This document shows positions 30,589-38,210 of a stretch of 60,042 bases of DNA, piece after piece (the stretch's first letter is position 1; each line of letters starts with the position of its first letter). Under the pieces are notes generated by a model that had not been told where the DNA came from, made no database searches, and worked only from the letters and a program-made list of their open reading frames with translations. Both the position numbers and the translations under genes were made by a program. The stretch is from an uncultured Bacillota bacterium (lineage in GTDB: Bacteria > Bacillota_I > Bacilli_A > RF39 > UBA660), in the NCBI GenBank assembly GCA_946630315.1, contig CAMOYT010000004.1, positions 1 to 60,042 on the forward strand. The letters run 5' to 3'.

Positions 30589-30619
30589 TAAAAAAAGAAA
30601 GTAGACATCTACCTTCTTT
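30589..30619 (-). terminator. Terminator of the gene ending at 30609
   Basis: Minus strand AAAGAAGGTAGA (30619-30608) pairs with TCTACTTTCTTT (30605-30594), one G-U, then T's. Confidence 0.8.
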
Positions 30620-30920
30620 TTGCTGTTTCTTCTTTTTCTAATCTATCTATTTTTCTTTTTAAGATTAATTCATGAGTTTTAGCAATTAAAAGTCCACTAC
30701 CACAAGCTATTAGACCTCCTGCTATGGCAACTGGAAAGCTATGAGTAGAACTCATCATTCCAACAGCAAACATTCCAGATACACCTGGTATTGCTGCCAT
30801 TCTTTTTAATAATTTATTATATTTTTCTTTTAGCTTATTTATTTTTTGCTCGTTCATTGATAATGTGTTTTTACCTTTACTTATTGATTTTTCTGGTGTT
30901 TCTTTTATTTCTATATTCAT
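30609..30920 (-). CDS. Small membrane-associated protein, unknown
   Basis: A 103-residue protein with a charged N-terminal helix (MNEQKINKLKEKYNKLLKRM, residues 22-41), a Gly/Ser/Ala-rich hydrophobic middle (about 43-82, containing GVSGMFAVGMMSS and IAGGLIACGSGLLIA) and a basic end, EKEETAKRR. The middle could form a hairpin of two short membrane helices. SD AAAGGAG precedes ATG 30920. It is 11 nt downstream of an MBL-fold hydrolase gene, so both share a transcript. Function unknown. Confidence 0.7.
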   Translation of the reverse strand: MNIEIKETPEKSISKGKNTLSMNEQKINKLKEKYNKLLKRMAAIPGVSGMFAVGMMSSTHSFPVAIAGGLIACGSGLLIAKTHELILKRKIDRLEKEETAKRR

Positions 30921-30931
30921 AGTATTCTCCT

Positions 30932-31456
30932 TTATTTTAAGAATGGATTATGACTTTTTTCGTATTCTAGAGTTGTTTCTTCATTATGTCCTGGAAATAG
31001 ATTTATTTTGTCATCATATGTTAGTATTTTCTTAATACTTTCTTGCATTTCTTCATTACTTCCACCAGGTAGGTCTGTCCTTCCAATAGATTCTTTAAAT
31101 ATGAAGTCTCCTACAAACATTACATTATCTTCTTTGAAATAGAATGTTACTGAGTCCTTTGAATGTCCTGGGGTATAGATACATTCAAAGGTAAAGTCTC
31201 CTACAGTATATTCTTTTTCTTCTAAATTACTCTTTTTAAATATTTTAATACTTTTCTTTGTTAAAAAGTTTCTTAATGCTCCTATATGATCAAAGTGTGA
31301 ATGAGTAATTAGTACTGCTAATATTTTGTTATCTCCTATTTCTTGTTTTATTTTAGGAAAATCATCACCTGGATCTATTACTAAGCAAGTATTATTTTTT
31401 ATTAGTACATAACAGTTTTCATCTAAAAATCCTGTTACTATTTTTTTGATTTCCAT
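30932..31456 (-). CDS. MBL-fold hydrolase, glyoxalase II-like
   Basis: A 174-residue metallo-beta-lactamase-fold enzyme close to the YqgX/hydroxyacylglutathione hydrolase-like group. It has VLITHSHFDHIGAL (metal motif, residues 50-63), YTPGHSKDSVTFYF, FVGDFIFKESIGRTDLPGG and LFPGHNEETTLEYEK, which together supply all zinc ligands. The second substrate domain of true glyoxalase II is missing, as in other short bacterial members. The SD AGGTGAGA lies before ATG 31456. Confidence 0.88.
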   Translation of the reverse strand: MEIKKIVTGFLDENCYVLIKNNTCLVIDPGDDFPKIKQEIGDNKILAVLITHSHFDHIGALRNFLTKKSIKIFKKSNLEEKEYTVGDFTFECIYTPGHSKDSVTFYFKEDNVMFVGDFIFKESIGRTDLPGGSNEEMQESIKKILTYDDKINLFPGHNEETTLEYEKSHNPFLK

Positions 31457-31470
31457 TGTCTCACCTATTT

Positions 31471-32610
31471 CTAATATTTTGGAGTAAATTCTCTTGATAC
31501 ATATACATAGTTATAATTAGTATCTAGTTTAAATGTATAAGTATAAGTACCATTTTCTAAGTAATCTGGAACTGTTTGAGTATCTGTTCCTTTATATTGT
31601 ACTTCTTCAGTTAATATTATGGCATTATTTCTACTTATAGCTTTTGTTAATTTCTTAGTTGCTTTAAATGATGTTGGAATGTTTTCTTTGCATGATCCTT
31701 GAACGTATTCACCACGTTCTTCAATGTATTGATAGCCACCTAAACATTTATTTCCTAATTGTATATTTCCATTTGGAACTGTTGTATTTGCTCCAAAAAG
31801 TTTTTTATATTCTCTTTCAAATGTTTCTACTTTAAATGCATATGGATGAAAATCTTTTGATGTTGGACATGTATATAATTGCATTGCTGTATTATCAAAA
31901 TAGTTACAATTTGAATCATAAAAATCTGATGTTGGTATTTGACGATAAGTTAAATATCTTTTTAGCTCATCATCAAAGTCCATATGTGCTAAATCTTCTC
32001 TGATTGTTGTTTTTACTTTATTATATAAATCTCTAACTATTGTAGAGTTTAGATCTAATTCTTTTTCTTTATCAAATGTAGATACTGGAGTACATTCAAA
32101 TTCTAGTTTTTGTACTTTTGATTTAGTATCTAAGTATTGGTATACATTTAATCCAATTAATATAAGTATTAGTAAGATTATAAAGAAAGGACTTTTCTTC
32201 TTTGGTGGGGCTGCATCAACTGCTTGAGCAGTGACATTATTTGCAGGAGCTTCTGTTGCTTTCTCATCGACTTGTTCTTTTTGTTCTTCTACTGCTGTTT
32301 GTGTTGGTGCAGGTGGAGCTGCATTTACAGCTGCAGCCTGATTATTTGTACTAGCATTAATTGGTTCTGCTTGCGGTGGCGCAATAACTACATTAGCTCC
32401 TAAACTAGGTTGAGCTGGTGCAGTAACAGCAGGAGCAACAGCTGGTGTTGGAGTTGCTTGAGTTATAACTGGAGTTGATTGCACAGTTGATGATGTAATT
32501 ACTGGCTGAACTGCTTGAGCAGGTTGAACTGGTTGTGTTGGTTGTGCAGGTACTACAGTTGGATTAGTTGTATTACTTGTTGGTTGATTATTATTTGTTA
32601 CCCCATTCAT
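31471..32610 (-). CDS. Single-pass membrane protein with Pro/Gln/Ala/Thr-rich N-terminus
   Basis: A 379-residue protein of unknown function. Residues 1-135 are low complexity (Pro, Gln, Thr, Ala, Val; repeats like PTQPVQPAQAVQPV), then a Lys cluster PPKKKSP and one membrane helix (about 144-160, FFIILLILILIGLNVYQYL). The outside domain of about 215 residues has six scattered Cys and many aromatic residues (NCNYFDNTAMQLYTC; NKCLGGYQYIEERGEYVQGSC). The lysines before the helix place the low-complexity part inside the cell. I chose ATG 32610 because the GTG upstream is part of the SD GGTGAT. The MBL hydrolase gene follows after 14 nt. Confidence 0.78.
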   Translation of the reverse strand: MNGVTNNNQPTSNTTNPTVVPAQPTQPVQPAQAVQPVITSSTVQSTPVITQATPTPAVAPAVTAPAQPSLGANVVIAPPQAEPINASTNNQAAAVNAAPPAPTQTAVEEQKEQVDEKATEAPANNVTAQAVDAAPPKKKSPFFIILLILILIGLNVYQYLDTKSKVQKLEFECTPVSTFDKEKELDLNSTIVRDLYNKVKTTIREDLAHMDFDDELKRYLTYRQIPTSDFYDSNCNYFDNTAMQLYTCPTSKDFHPYAFKVETFEREYKKLFGANTTVPNGNIQLGNKCLGGYQYIEERGEYVQGSCKENIPTSFKATKKLTKAISRNNAIILTEEVQYKGTDTQTVPDYLENGTYTYTFKLDTNYNYVYVSREFTPKY

Positions 32611-32690
32611 TCTTATCACCTATCTTACTATCTTAAATTGTAATATAAAATCGTGAAATTGACAAGTATTTGAACTCTTTTTTCATAATA

Positions 32691-32711
32691 AAAAAGTGCC
32701 TTGGCACTTTT
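32691..32711 (-). terminator. Terminator of the B3/B4 gene
   Basis: Minus strand AAAAGTGCC / GGCACTTTTT with loop AA, followed by T's. It spans the stop codon region at 32710. Confidence 0.85.
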
Positions 32712-33393
32712 ATATTTCTATTTCACTATTGTCTTTATTAAGAATAATTGTTTTAGTTTTACAATCTAGATATTTTTCTACTAAAGAGCTTAATTCTTCT
32801 TGGGCTTCTTTTAGTTTTCCATCTAATACGTTTTCTATTACAAGAACACAATCTTTTGTCTCATTAGTTAATTTTGTTATATCTGATTCACGATAATTGA
32901 AATTACGACATAGTACATTATTTCCTGATTTATATACTATTTCATTTTCATTTACTATTTCTTTTTCTGTACTTCCTAATTCTACAAATTCTTCTGTTCC
33001 TTTAGCATATGTTAATTCAATATCTTCATGTATTTTAGATAAGTCTTCTCCTCCGACTGGTAGTTCATATTTTAGAGATATCATATTATAAATATCTACT
33101 ATTGGATTAATATTAGGTATTTCTTTGCCATTTACTGTTCTTCTTATTAAGGCTTCTATTGATGATCTTGCCTTCTTTTCTCCAAAGCTTTTATATATTT
33201 CTCTCCATTTACTTATTATTTCATATTCGGCTAAAGTAATATTACTAAATTTATCCTTTATTGATTGTTTTACTTGATTAAATTCATTAGTTATATCTAT
33301 TTCTTTGTTATTATTTAATCCATGACAGACAATTATTCCTATTTCTAAGTTTTTATAATTATTAAATAATTCTTTATTTACTTTAAATTTCAT
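32710..33393 (-). CDS. B3/B4 (tRNA-editing-like) domain protein
   Basis: A 227-residue free-standing B3/B4 domain like the editing part of the PheRS beta chain. The characteristic run is visible: SKWREIYKSFGEKKARSSIE, ALIRRTVNGKEIPNINPIVD, then IYNMISLKYELPVGGEDL, then the beta part with IELTYAKGTEEFVELG. Such proteins are thought to act on mischarged tRNA or on amino-acid-like substrates; no function is proven for this group. SD AAGGAAG lies before ATG 33393. An HTH-type gene sits 27 nt upstream on the same strand and may share its transcript. Confidence 0.87.
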   Translation of the reverse strand: MKFKVNKELFNNYKNLEIGIIVCHGLNNNKEIDITNEFNQVKQSIKDKFSNITLAEYEIISKWREIYKSFGEKKARSSIEALIRRTVNGKEIPNINPIVDIYNMISLKYELPVGGEDLSKIHEDIELTYAKGTEEFVELGSTEKEIVNENEIVYKSGNNVLCRNFNYRESDITKLTNETKDCVLVIENVLDGKLKEAQEELSSLVEKYLDCKTKTIILNKDNSEIEI

Positions 33394-33420
33394 TTTACTT
33401 CCTTTCTATAGGTAGTAAAT

Positions 33421-33753
33421 TTATTTCCCACGACCAATAAATGTTCCATCACTGGCTTTAGAATATCCGAACATGGCTTGGGATTTTTTACCACCTTGTT
33501 TTAAGCCATCTTCTTTAGCTTGCCGTAGCCAAATCACTACTACTTTTTTTAGTTCTTCTACTTCTTCTGGTTTCATTAATTTAAATTCAGTTAATTCTTC
33601 AAAATAATCTTCTCTATTTAAATATCTTTGAATAGTACTTGTTGGTATTTTAATTCTTTTTGATATTTCATTTATATTATTAGATGTTGGTAATTCTCTT
33701 AAGATTTGTTTAAGTTTTTTTAATATTTCTAGTTTTTGTTCTAAACTTACCAT
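33421..33753 (-). CDS. Small HTH protein, unknown
   Basis: A 110-residue basic protein. A helix-turn-helix is likely at residues 25-50 (INEISKRIKIPTSTIQRYLN), after a helical start (MVSLEQKLEILKKLKQILREL). The C-terminal tail KQGGKKSQAMFGYSKASDG is Gly/Lys/Ser-rich. It recalls small sporulation-type or phage-type regulators such as SpoIIID in size and HTH, but similarity is not convincing, so I leave it unnamed. The compact promoter (TATAAT, minus strand near 33775) and SD GGTGATG precede ATG 33753. Confidence 0.65.
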   Translation of the reverse strand: MVSLEQKLEILKKLKQILRELPTSNNINEISKRIKIPTSTIQRYLNREDYFEELTEFKLMKPEEVEELKKVVVIWLRQAKEDGLKQGGKKSQAMFGYSKASDGTFIGRGK

Positions 33754-33839
33754 TTTTCATCACCAAGCATATTATATAATAAAAATTAGATATTGTAAAT
33801 CTTAGTAATTAGTGTTAAAATAAATTTGTTCTTATAAAT

Positions 33840-33916
33840 GGCCTGTTGGTGAAGTGGCTTAACACACTGCCCTCTCAAGGCAGCATTCACGGATTCGAAT
33901 TCCGTACAGGCTACCA
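33840..33916 (+). tRNA. tRNA-Glu (anticodon CUC)
   Basis: A full cloverleaf: acceptor GGCCTGT / ACAGGCT (G-U at position 1-72), D-arm around GGTGAAGTGGCTTAACAC, anticodon stem CTGCC / GGCAG with loop CTCTCAA (anticodon CTC), and T-arm ACGGA-TTCGAAT-TCCGT. CCA is encoded at 33914-33916. The sequence matches the Firmicutes tRNA-Glu pattern. It is followed by a terminator and stands alone. Confidence 0.93.
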
Positions 33917-33925
33917 ATTGATTTT

Positions 33926-33950
33926 AGAAGACTTAGTCTTCTTTTTTTTA
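33926..33950 (+). terminator. Terminator of tRNA-Glu
   Basis: AGAAGAC (33926-33932), loop TTA, GTCTTCT (33936-33942), then seven T's. Confidence 0.9.
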
Positions 33951-33952
33951 TA

Positions 33953-33979
33953 CAAAAAAAAGACAGTTTTTACTGTCTT
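33953..33979 (-). terminator. Terminator of the activase gene
   Basis: Minus strand AAGACAGT, loop AAAA, ACTGTCTT followed by T's. The stop codon of the 1405-residue gene lies in the stem. Confidence 0.85.
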
Positions 33980-36900
33980 TTCATATTTTCTTTTGCTACT
34001 GTAAGCATTAATTTAATTCTATTTACTTGATTTGTATGAGATGCACCAGGATCATAGTCTATTGCAACTATATTAGCTTCTGGATATAGTTTTCTTATCT
34101 TTTTAATTACTGCTTTTCCTACGATGTGATTTGGAAGACAAGCAAATGGTTGAACACAAACAATATTTTTAATATCATCTTTTATTAATTCAATCATTTC
34201 TCCTGTTAGGAACCATCCTTCTCCTGTTTGATTTCCTGTTGAGATTATTCCTTCAACATTTTTAGCTAATTCTTGTATTTTTACTGGTTTTCTAAATCTA
34301 GTATTTTCTATTTCTTTAGAATATGTTTTTTCATATAAATCAATAAATTTTACTGCTTCTTTATAGATTGTTTTTGTTATTACACTAGTTTTTAGTAAGT
34401 TTGCTTTTATTACTGAGTTATAGGCACAATATTTAACAAAGCCCATTAAATCTGGTTGAGTTACTTCTGCTCCTTCTTTTTCTAATTTTTCTATTAAATG
34501 GTCATTTCCATATGCATGATATTTAATTAAGATTTCTCCAACTATTCCGACTTTTGGTCTTTCTTTATAATTTACTTCTATATTATTAAAAGCTTTAATT
34601 ATATTTTTTATATTCTTTTTATATTCTCTTATATGACCATTTTGAAGGCTTTCATAACAGATTTTTTGCCACATATTGTATAATTCTTGAGCTGAACCTT
34701 TTTTCTTTTCATATGGACGTGTAGCAAGTAATAATTTCATTAATAAGTCTCCGTATGTTACTGCTTGTAGGGCTTTATTTGCAAAACTTAATGTTACTTT
34801 AAAAGCTTGCTCTTTTTCTAAACCACTTAGGTTAAATGATAAGATTGATACTTTTTCAAGTCCTGCATCTTTTAAAGCTTTTCTTATTAGTCCGATGTAG
34901 TTTGTTGCTCTACAACCTCCACCTGTTTGAGTGATTATTACACTTGTATTATCTAAGTCATATTTACCACTTTTTAGAGCATGAATTAATTGACCTACTA
35001 CGATTATTGCAGGATAGCAGGCATCATTATTTACATATTTTAATCCTGTTTCAGTTGTTTCATCATTAGTTTCTCTTAGATATACTGCGTTATACCCTTC
35101 ACTTCTTAACACTGCTTCTAGAAGTGGCATATGTGCAGGTGACATATCTGGGAATAATAATGTATGTTTTCTATCGGCTTCTTTAAAGTAGTTTTTATAA
35201 TAATTATATGGTTTATAATTCTCTTCTTTTGCTCTTTTGTTCATTGATGCTATTAATGATCTTATACGTATTTTAGCAGCTCCTAAGTTGTTTATTTCGT
35301 CTATTTTAATAGTTGTATATAGTTTGTTATTGCTGCGTAGTATTTCTTCTGTTTGGTCAGTTACTATTGCGTCTAATCCACAACCAAATGAATTTAAATT
35401 TACTAATTCGACATTATCTAAGTGAGATACTACATCTGCTGCATGATAGACACGAGAGTGATATGTCCATTGATTTACTACTCTTAAATTGCTTTCTAAT
35501 TTAGATAAATGACAAATTGAGTCTTCTGTTAGAATTGCTAGGCCTAATGAATTAATCATTGTATCTATTCCATGATTTACTTCTTTATCTAAATGATATG
35601 GTCTTCCTGCTAAACATATTGCTTTTTCATTATGATCTTTAATATATTTTAAGAATTCTTCTCCTTTTTTACGAACTTCTTCTTTAAATTTAGCTTGTTC
35701 TTTAAAGGCCTTTTTAATTGCTTTTTCTACTTCACTTTTTGTAAAATTATATTCTTTAAATTCAGGTAATTCCATTATTCTTTTTAACAAAGCTTTTTCA
35801 TTCATTGGTAAGAATGGATTTAAATATTTAATATTTTCTTTTTCTAACTCTTCAACATTTAGTTTTATGGCTTCAGAGTAACTTTGTACTATTGGACAAT
35901 TGTATGTATTGTCTTGATTTGAGAATTCTTTTTGTTCATACATAATACAAGGATAAAATATTGTTTTTATACCTTTTTGTATTAGATTAATTATATGTCC
36001 ATGTACTAATTTTGCTGGGTAGCAAACTGATTCACTTGGCATTGATTCTATTCCTAATTCATATAAGCTTCTATTGGAATGATCTGATAGTACTACTTCA
36101 AAACCTAATTCTGTTAAGAATGTATGCCATAATGGATAATTTTCATACATGTTTAATACTCTAGGTATTCCTATCTTTCCACGTGGAGCATCTTTTAAGG
36201 ATTCATAATTAAATAATCTATCATATTTCCAAGAATACATATTTGGTAATGTATTTATACTTCCATTATTTCCACTACCTCTTTCACATCTATTTCCTGA
36301 TATAAATGATTTTTTATTAAAGAAGTTTATAGTTAGTGCACAGTGGTTTTCACAGCCTTGGCAACGTGAATGTGTTGTTTTAACTTTTAAATCTAGTATT
36401 TCTTGTTTTGTTAGAATACTTGAAGTTGATTCTTCTTCATATTGTTTATAGTTATTTAAGGCAATTAGTGCTACTCCGTATGCTCCCATTAGTCCTGCTA
36501 TATCTGGTCTAATTACTTCTTTTTCTGTTATATTTTCGAAGGCTTTTAGAATAGCATCATTTAAGAAAGTTCCACCTTGTACTACTATTTTTTTACCTAG
36601 TGTATCAAAACTTCTTATTTTCATTACTTTTTGTAGAGCATTTCTTACTACTGAGTATGAAAGTCCAGCAAATATATCTCCGAGAGGTCTTCCTTCTTTT
36701 TGAGTTTGTTTAATTTTAGAATTCATAAATACTGTACAACGTGAACCTAAATCAATTGGATGTTTTGATTCTAAGGCAAAACTAACAAATTCTTCTATTG
36801 AAATATTTAGAGATTTTGCTAGTGTTTCTATGAATGAACCACATCCTGATGAGCAAGCTTCATTAAGCATAATTGATGATACAGCTCCATCTTTAATCTT

Positions 36901-38187
36901 AATATATTTCATGTCTTGTCCACCAATATCAATGATAGATTCAACACCAGGTAGGAAGTAATTAGCTGCTTCAAAATGAGCCATAGTCTCTATTTCAGAT
37001 ATATCTAAGTTAAAGGCTGTTTTTACTAATAATTCTCCATATCCAGTTGAGCCAGATGAGCGTATTACTACTCCTTCTGGTAGCTTATCATATAAATCTA
37101 ATAACATATTTTTAACTGTATCTACTGGTGTTCCTTTATTACCTTTATAATTTTCATATAAGATATTACCTTTATTATCAATTGCGACTACTTTGGCAGT
37201 TGTTGATCCTGCATCTATTCCAATAAAGATATCTCCTTTATAAGAAGATAAGTCTTTTCTTTTTACTGTTGCTTTTGAATGTCTCTTTTGAAATTCATTA
37301 AATTCTTTTTTTGTCTTAAATAGTGGTGCTAAATCAGTTGATTCTGATTCAGTAAATGTTTTTAATTTTTCTATTCTATTTTTTAATTGACGAATTGTTA
37401 AAACTTCTTTTTTATCTTTATCTAATATTGCTCCTATACAGACGAATAATCTTGCATCTTCTGGTGTTATTACTTCATCTTCTTTTAGATTTAATGTTTT
37501 GATAAAGCGCTCCTTTAACATACTTAGATAGTTTAGTGGACCACCTAAGAAGATGACATTACCTTTGATTGGTTTACCACAGGCAAGACCAGAGATTGTT
37601 TGATTTACTACTGCTTGCATAATAGATAGAGCTATATCTTCTTTTCTTGCGCCTTCATTAAGTAATGGTTGAATATCAGTTTTGGCAAATACTCCACATC
37701 TAGATGCAATAGGATATATTTGAGTACCATTTTTAGCTAAATCATTTAGTCCTTCTGTTGTTGTGTTTAGAAGGACAGCCATTTGGTCTAGGAAGGCTCC
37801 GGTTCCACCTGCACAAGAGCCATTCATTCTTTGTTCTATTGTTGTATCAAAATAGATAATTTTGGCATCTTCTCCACCTAATTCAATGGCAACATCAGTA
37901 GTTGGAGCATACTCTTTAATAGCATTTTTACAAGCTATAACTTCTTGTACAAAACCAACATTTATGTATTTTGCTAAAGCTATTGCTCCACTACCTGTCA
38001 TTGTAATTGTAAAATCATAATTATTATATTTTTCTATTACTTCATTAAATAAATCAATTATAGTTTTTTTAGTATCTGAAAAGTGTCTACGGTATTCTCC
38101 ATATAACATTTTATTGTTTTTATCCATTACTACTAATTTTACGGTAGTTGAACCTATGTCTACTCCTATGTTTAATACTTTTTTCAT
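33970..38187 (-). CDS. Fused BadF/HgdC-type ATPase (two copies) with DUF2229 and HgdB-like domains
   Basis: A 1405-residue cytoplasmic protein of the acyl-CoA dehydratase activase group. Two BadF/BadG/BcrA/BcrD ATPase domains follow each other (residues 4-260 with GVDIGSTTVKLVV and NGSCAGGTGAFLDQM; residues 320-570 with GIDAGSTTAKVVA and EACSSGCGSFIETLA). The Cys in each SCAGGTG/CSSGCG block are the usual [4Fe-4S] ligands shared between two subunits. A CxxCxxxC-type segment (SRCQGCENHCALT) and the DUF2229 region (GIPRVLNMYENYPLW) come next, then an HgdB-like part with more Cys (NNDACYPAIIV). Relatives activate 2-hydroxyacyl-CoA dehydratases by ATP-driven electron transfer. No dehydratase gene is nearby, so the partner is unknown. 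Confidence 0.9.
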   Translation of the reverse strand: MKKVLNIGVDIGSTTVKLVVMDKNNKMLYGEYRRHFSDTKKTIIDLFNEVIEKYNNYDFTITMTGSGAIALAKYINVGFVQEVIACKNAIKEYAPTTDVAIELGGEDAKIIYFDTTIEQRMNGSCAGGTGAFLDQMAVLLNTTTEGLNDLAKNGTQIYPIASRCGVFAKTDIQPLLNEGARKEDIALSIMQAVVNQTISGLACGKPIKGNVIFLGGPLNYLSMLKERFIKTLNLKEDEVITPEDARLFVCIGAILDKDKKEVLTIRQLKNRIEKLKTFTESESTDLAPLFKTKKEFNEFQKRHSKATVKRKDLSSYKGDIFIGIDAGSTTAKVVAIDNKGNILYENYKGNKGTPVDTVKNMLLDLYDKLPEGVVIRSSGSTGYGELLVKTAFNLDISEIETMAHFEAANYFLPGVESIIDIGGQDMKYIKIKDGAVSSIMLNEACSSGCGSFIETLAKSLNISIEEFVSFALESKHPIDLGSRCTVFMNSKIKQTQKEGRPLGDIFAGLSYSVVRNALQKVMKIRSFDTLGKKIVVQGGTFLNDAILKAFENITEKEVIRPDIAGLMGAYGVALIALNNYKQYEEESTSSILTKQEILDLKVKTTHSRCQGCENHCALTINFFNKKSFISGNRCERGSGNNGSINTLPNMYSWKYDRLFNYESLKDAPRGKIGIPRVLNMYENYPLWHTFLTELGFEVVLSDHSNRSLYELGIESMPSESVCYPAKLVHGHIINLIQKGIKTIFYPCIMYEQKEFSNQDNTYNCPIVQSYSEAIKLNVEELEKENIKYLNPFLPMNEKALLKRIMELPEFKEYNFTKSEVEKAIKKAFKEQAKFKEEVRKKGEEFLKYIKDHNEKAICLAGRPYHLDKEVNHGIDTMINSLGLAILTEDSICHLSKLESNLRVVNQWTYHSRVYHAADVVSHLDNVELVNLNSFGCGLDAIVTDQTEEILRSNNKLYTTIKIDEINNLGAAKIRIRSLIASMNKRAKEENYKPYNYYKNYFKEADRKHTLLFPDMSPAHMPLLEAVLRSEGYNAVYLRETNDETTETGLKYVNNDACYPAIIVVGQLIHALKSGKYDLDNTSVIITQTGGGCRATNYIGLIRKALKDAGLEKVSILSFNLSGLEKEQAFKVTLSFANKALQAVTYGDLLMKLLLATRPYEKKKGSAQELYNMWQKICYESLQNGHIREYKKNIKNIIKAFNNIEVNYKERPKVGIVGEILIKYHAYGNDHLIEKLEKEGAEVTQPDLMGFVKYCAYNSVIKANLLKTSVITKTIYKEAVKFIDLYEKTYSKEIENTRFRKPVKIQELAKNVEGIISTGNQTGEGWFLTGEMIELIKDDIKNIVCVQPFACLPNHIVGKAVIKKIRKLYPEANIVAIDYDPGASHTNQVNRIKLMLTVAKENMKRQ

Positions 38188-38210
38188 TTATTCACCTACT
38201 TCTAATTATT

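Noticed and set aside
33850..33900. Reading the tRNA as tRNA-Arg(UCU)
   Set aside because: With the 5-bp stem CTGCC/GGCAG the seven-base loop is CTCTCAA, which puts CTC, not TCT, at positions 34-36.
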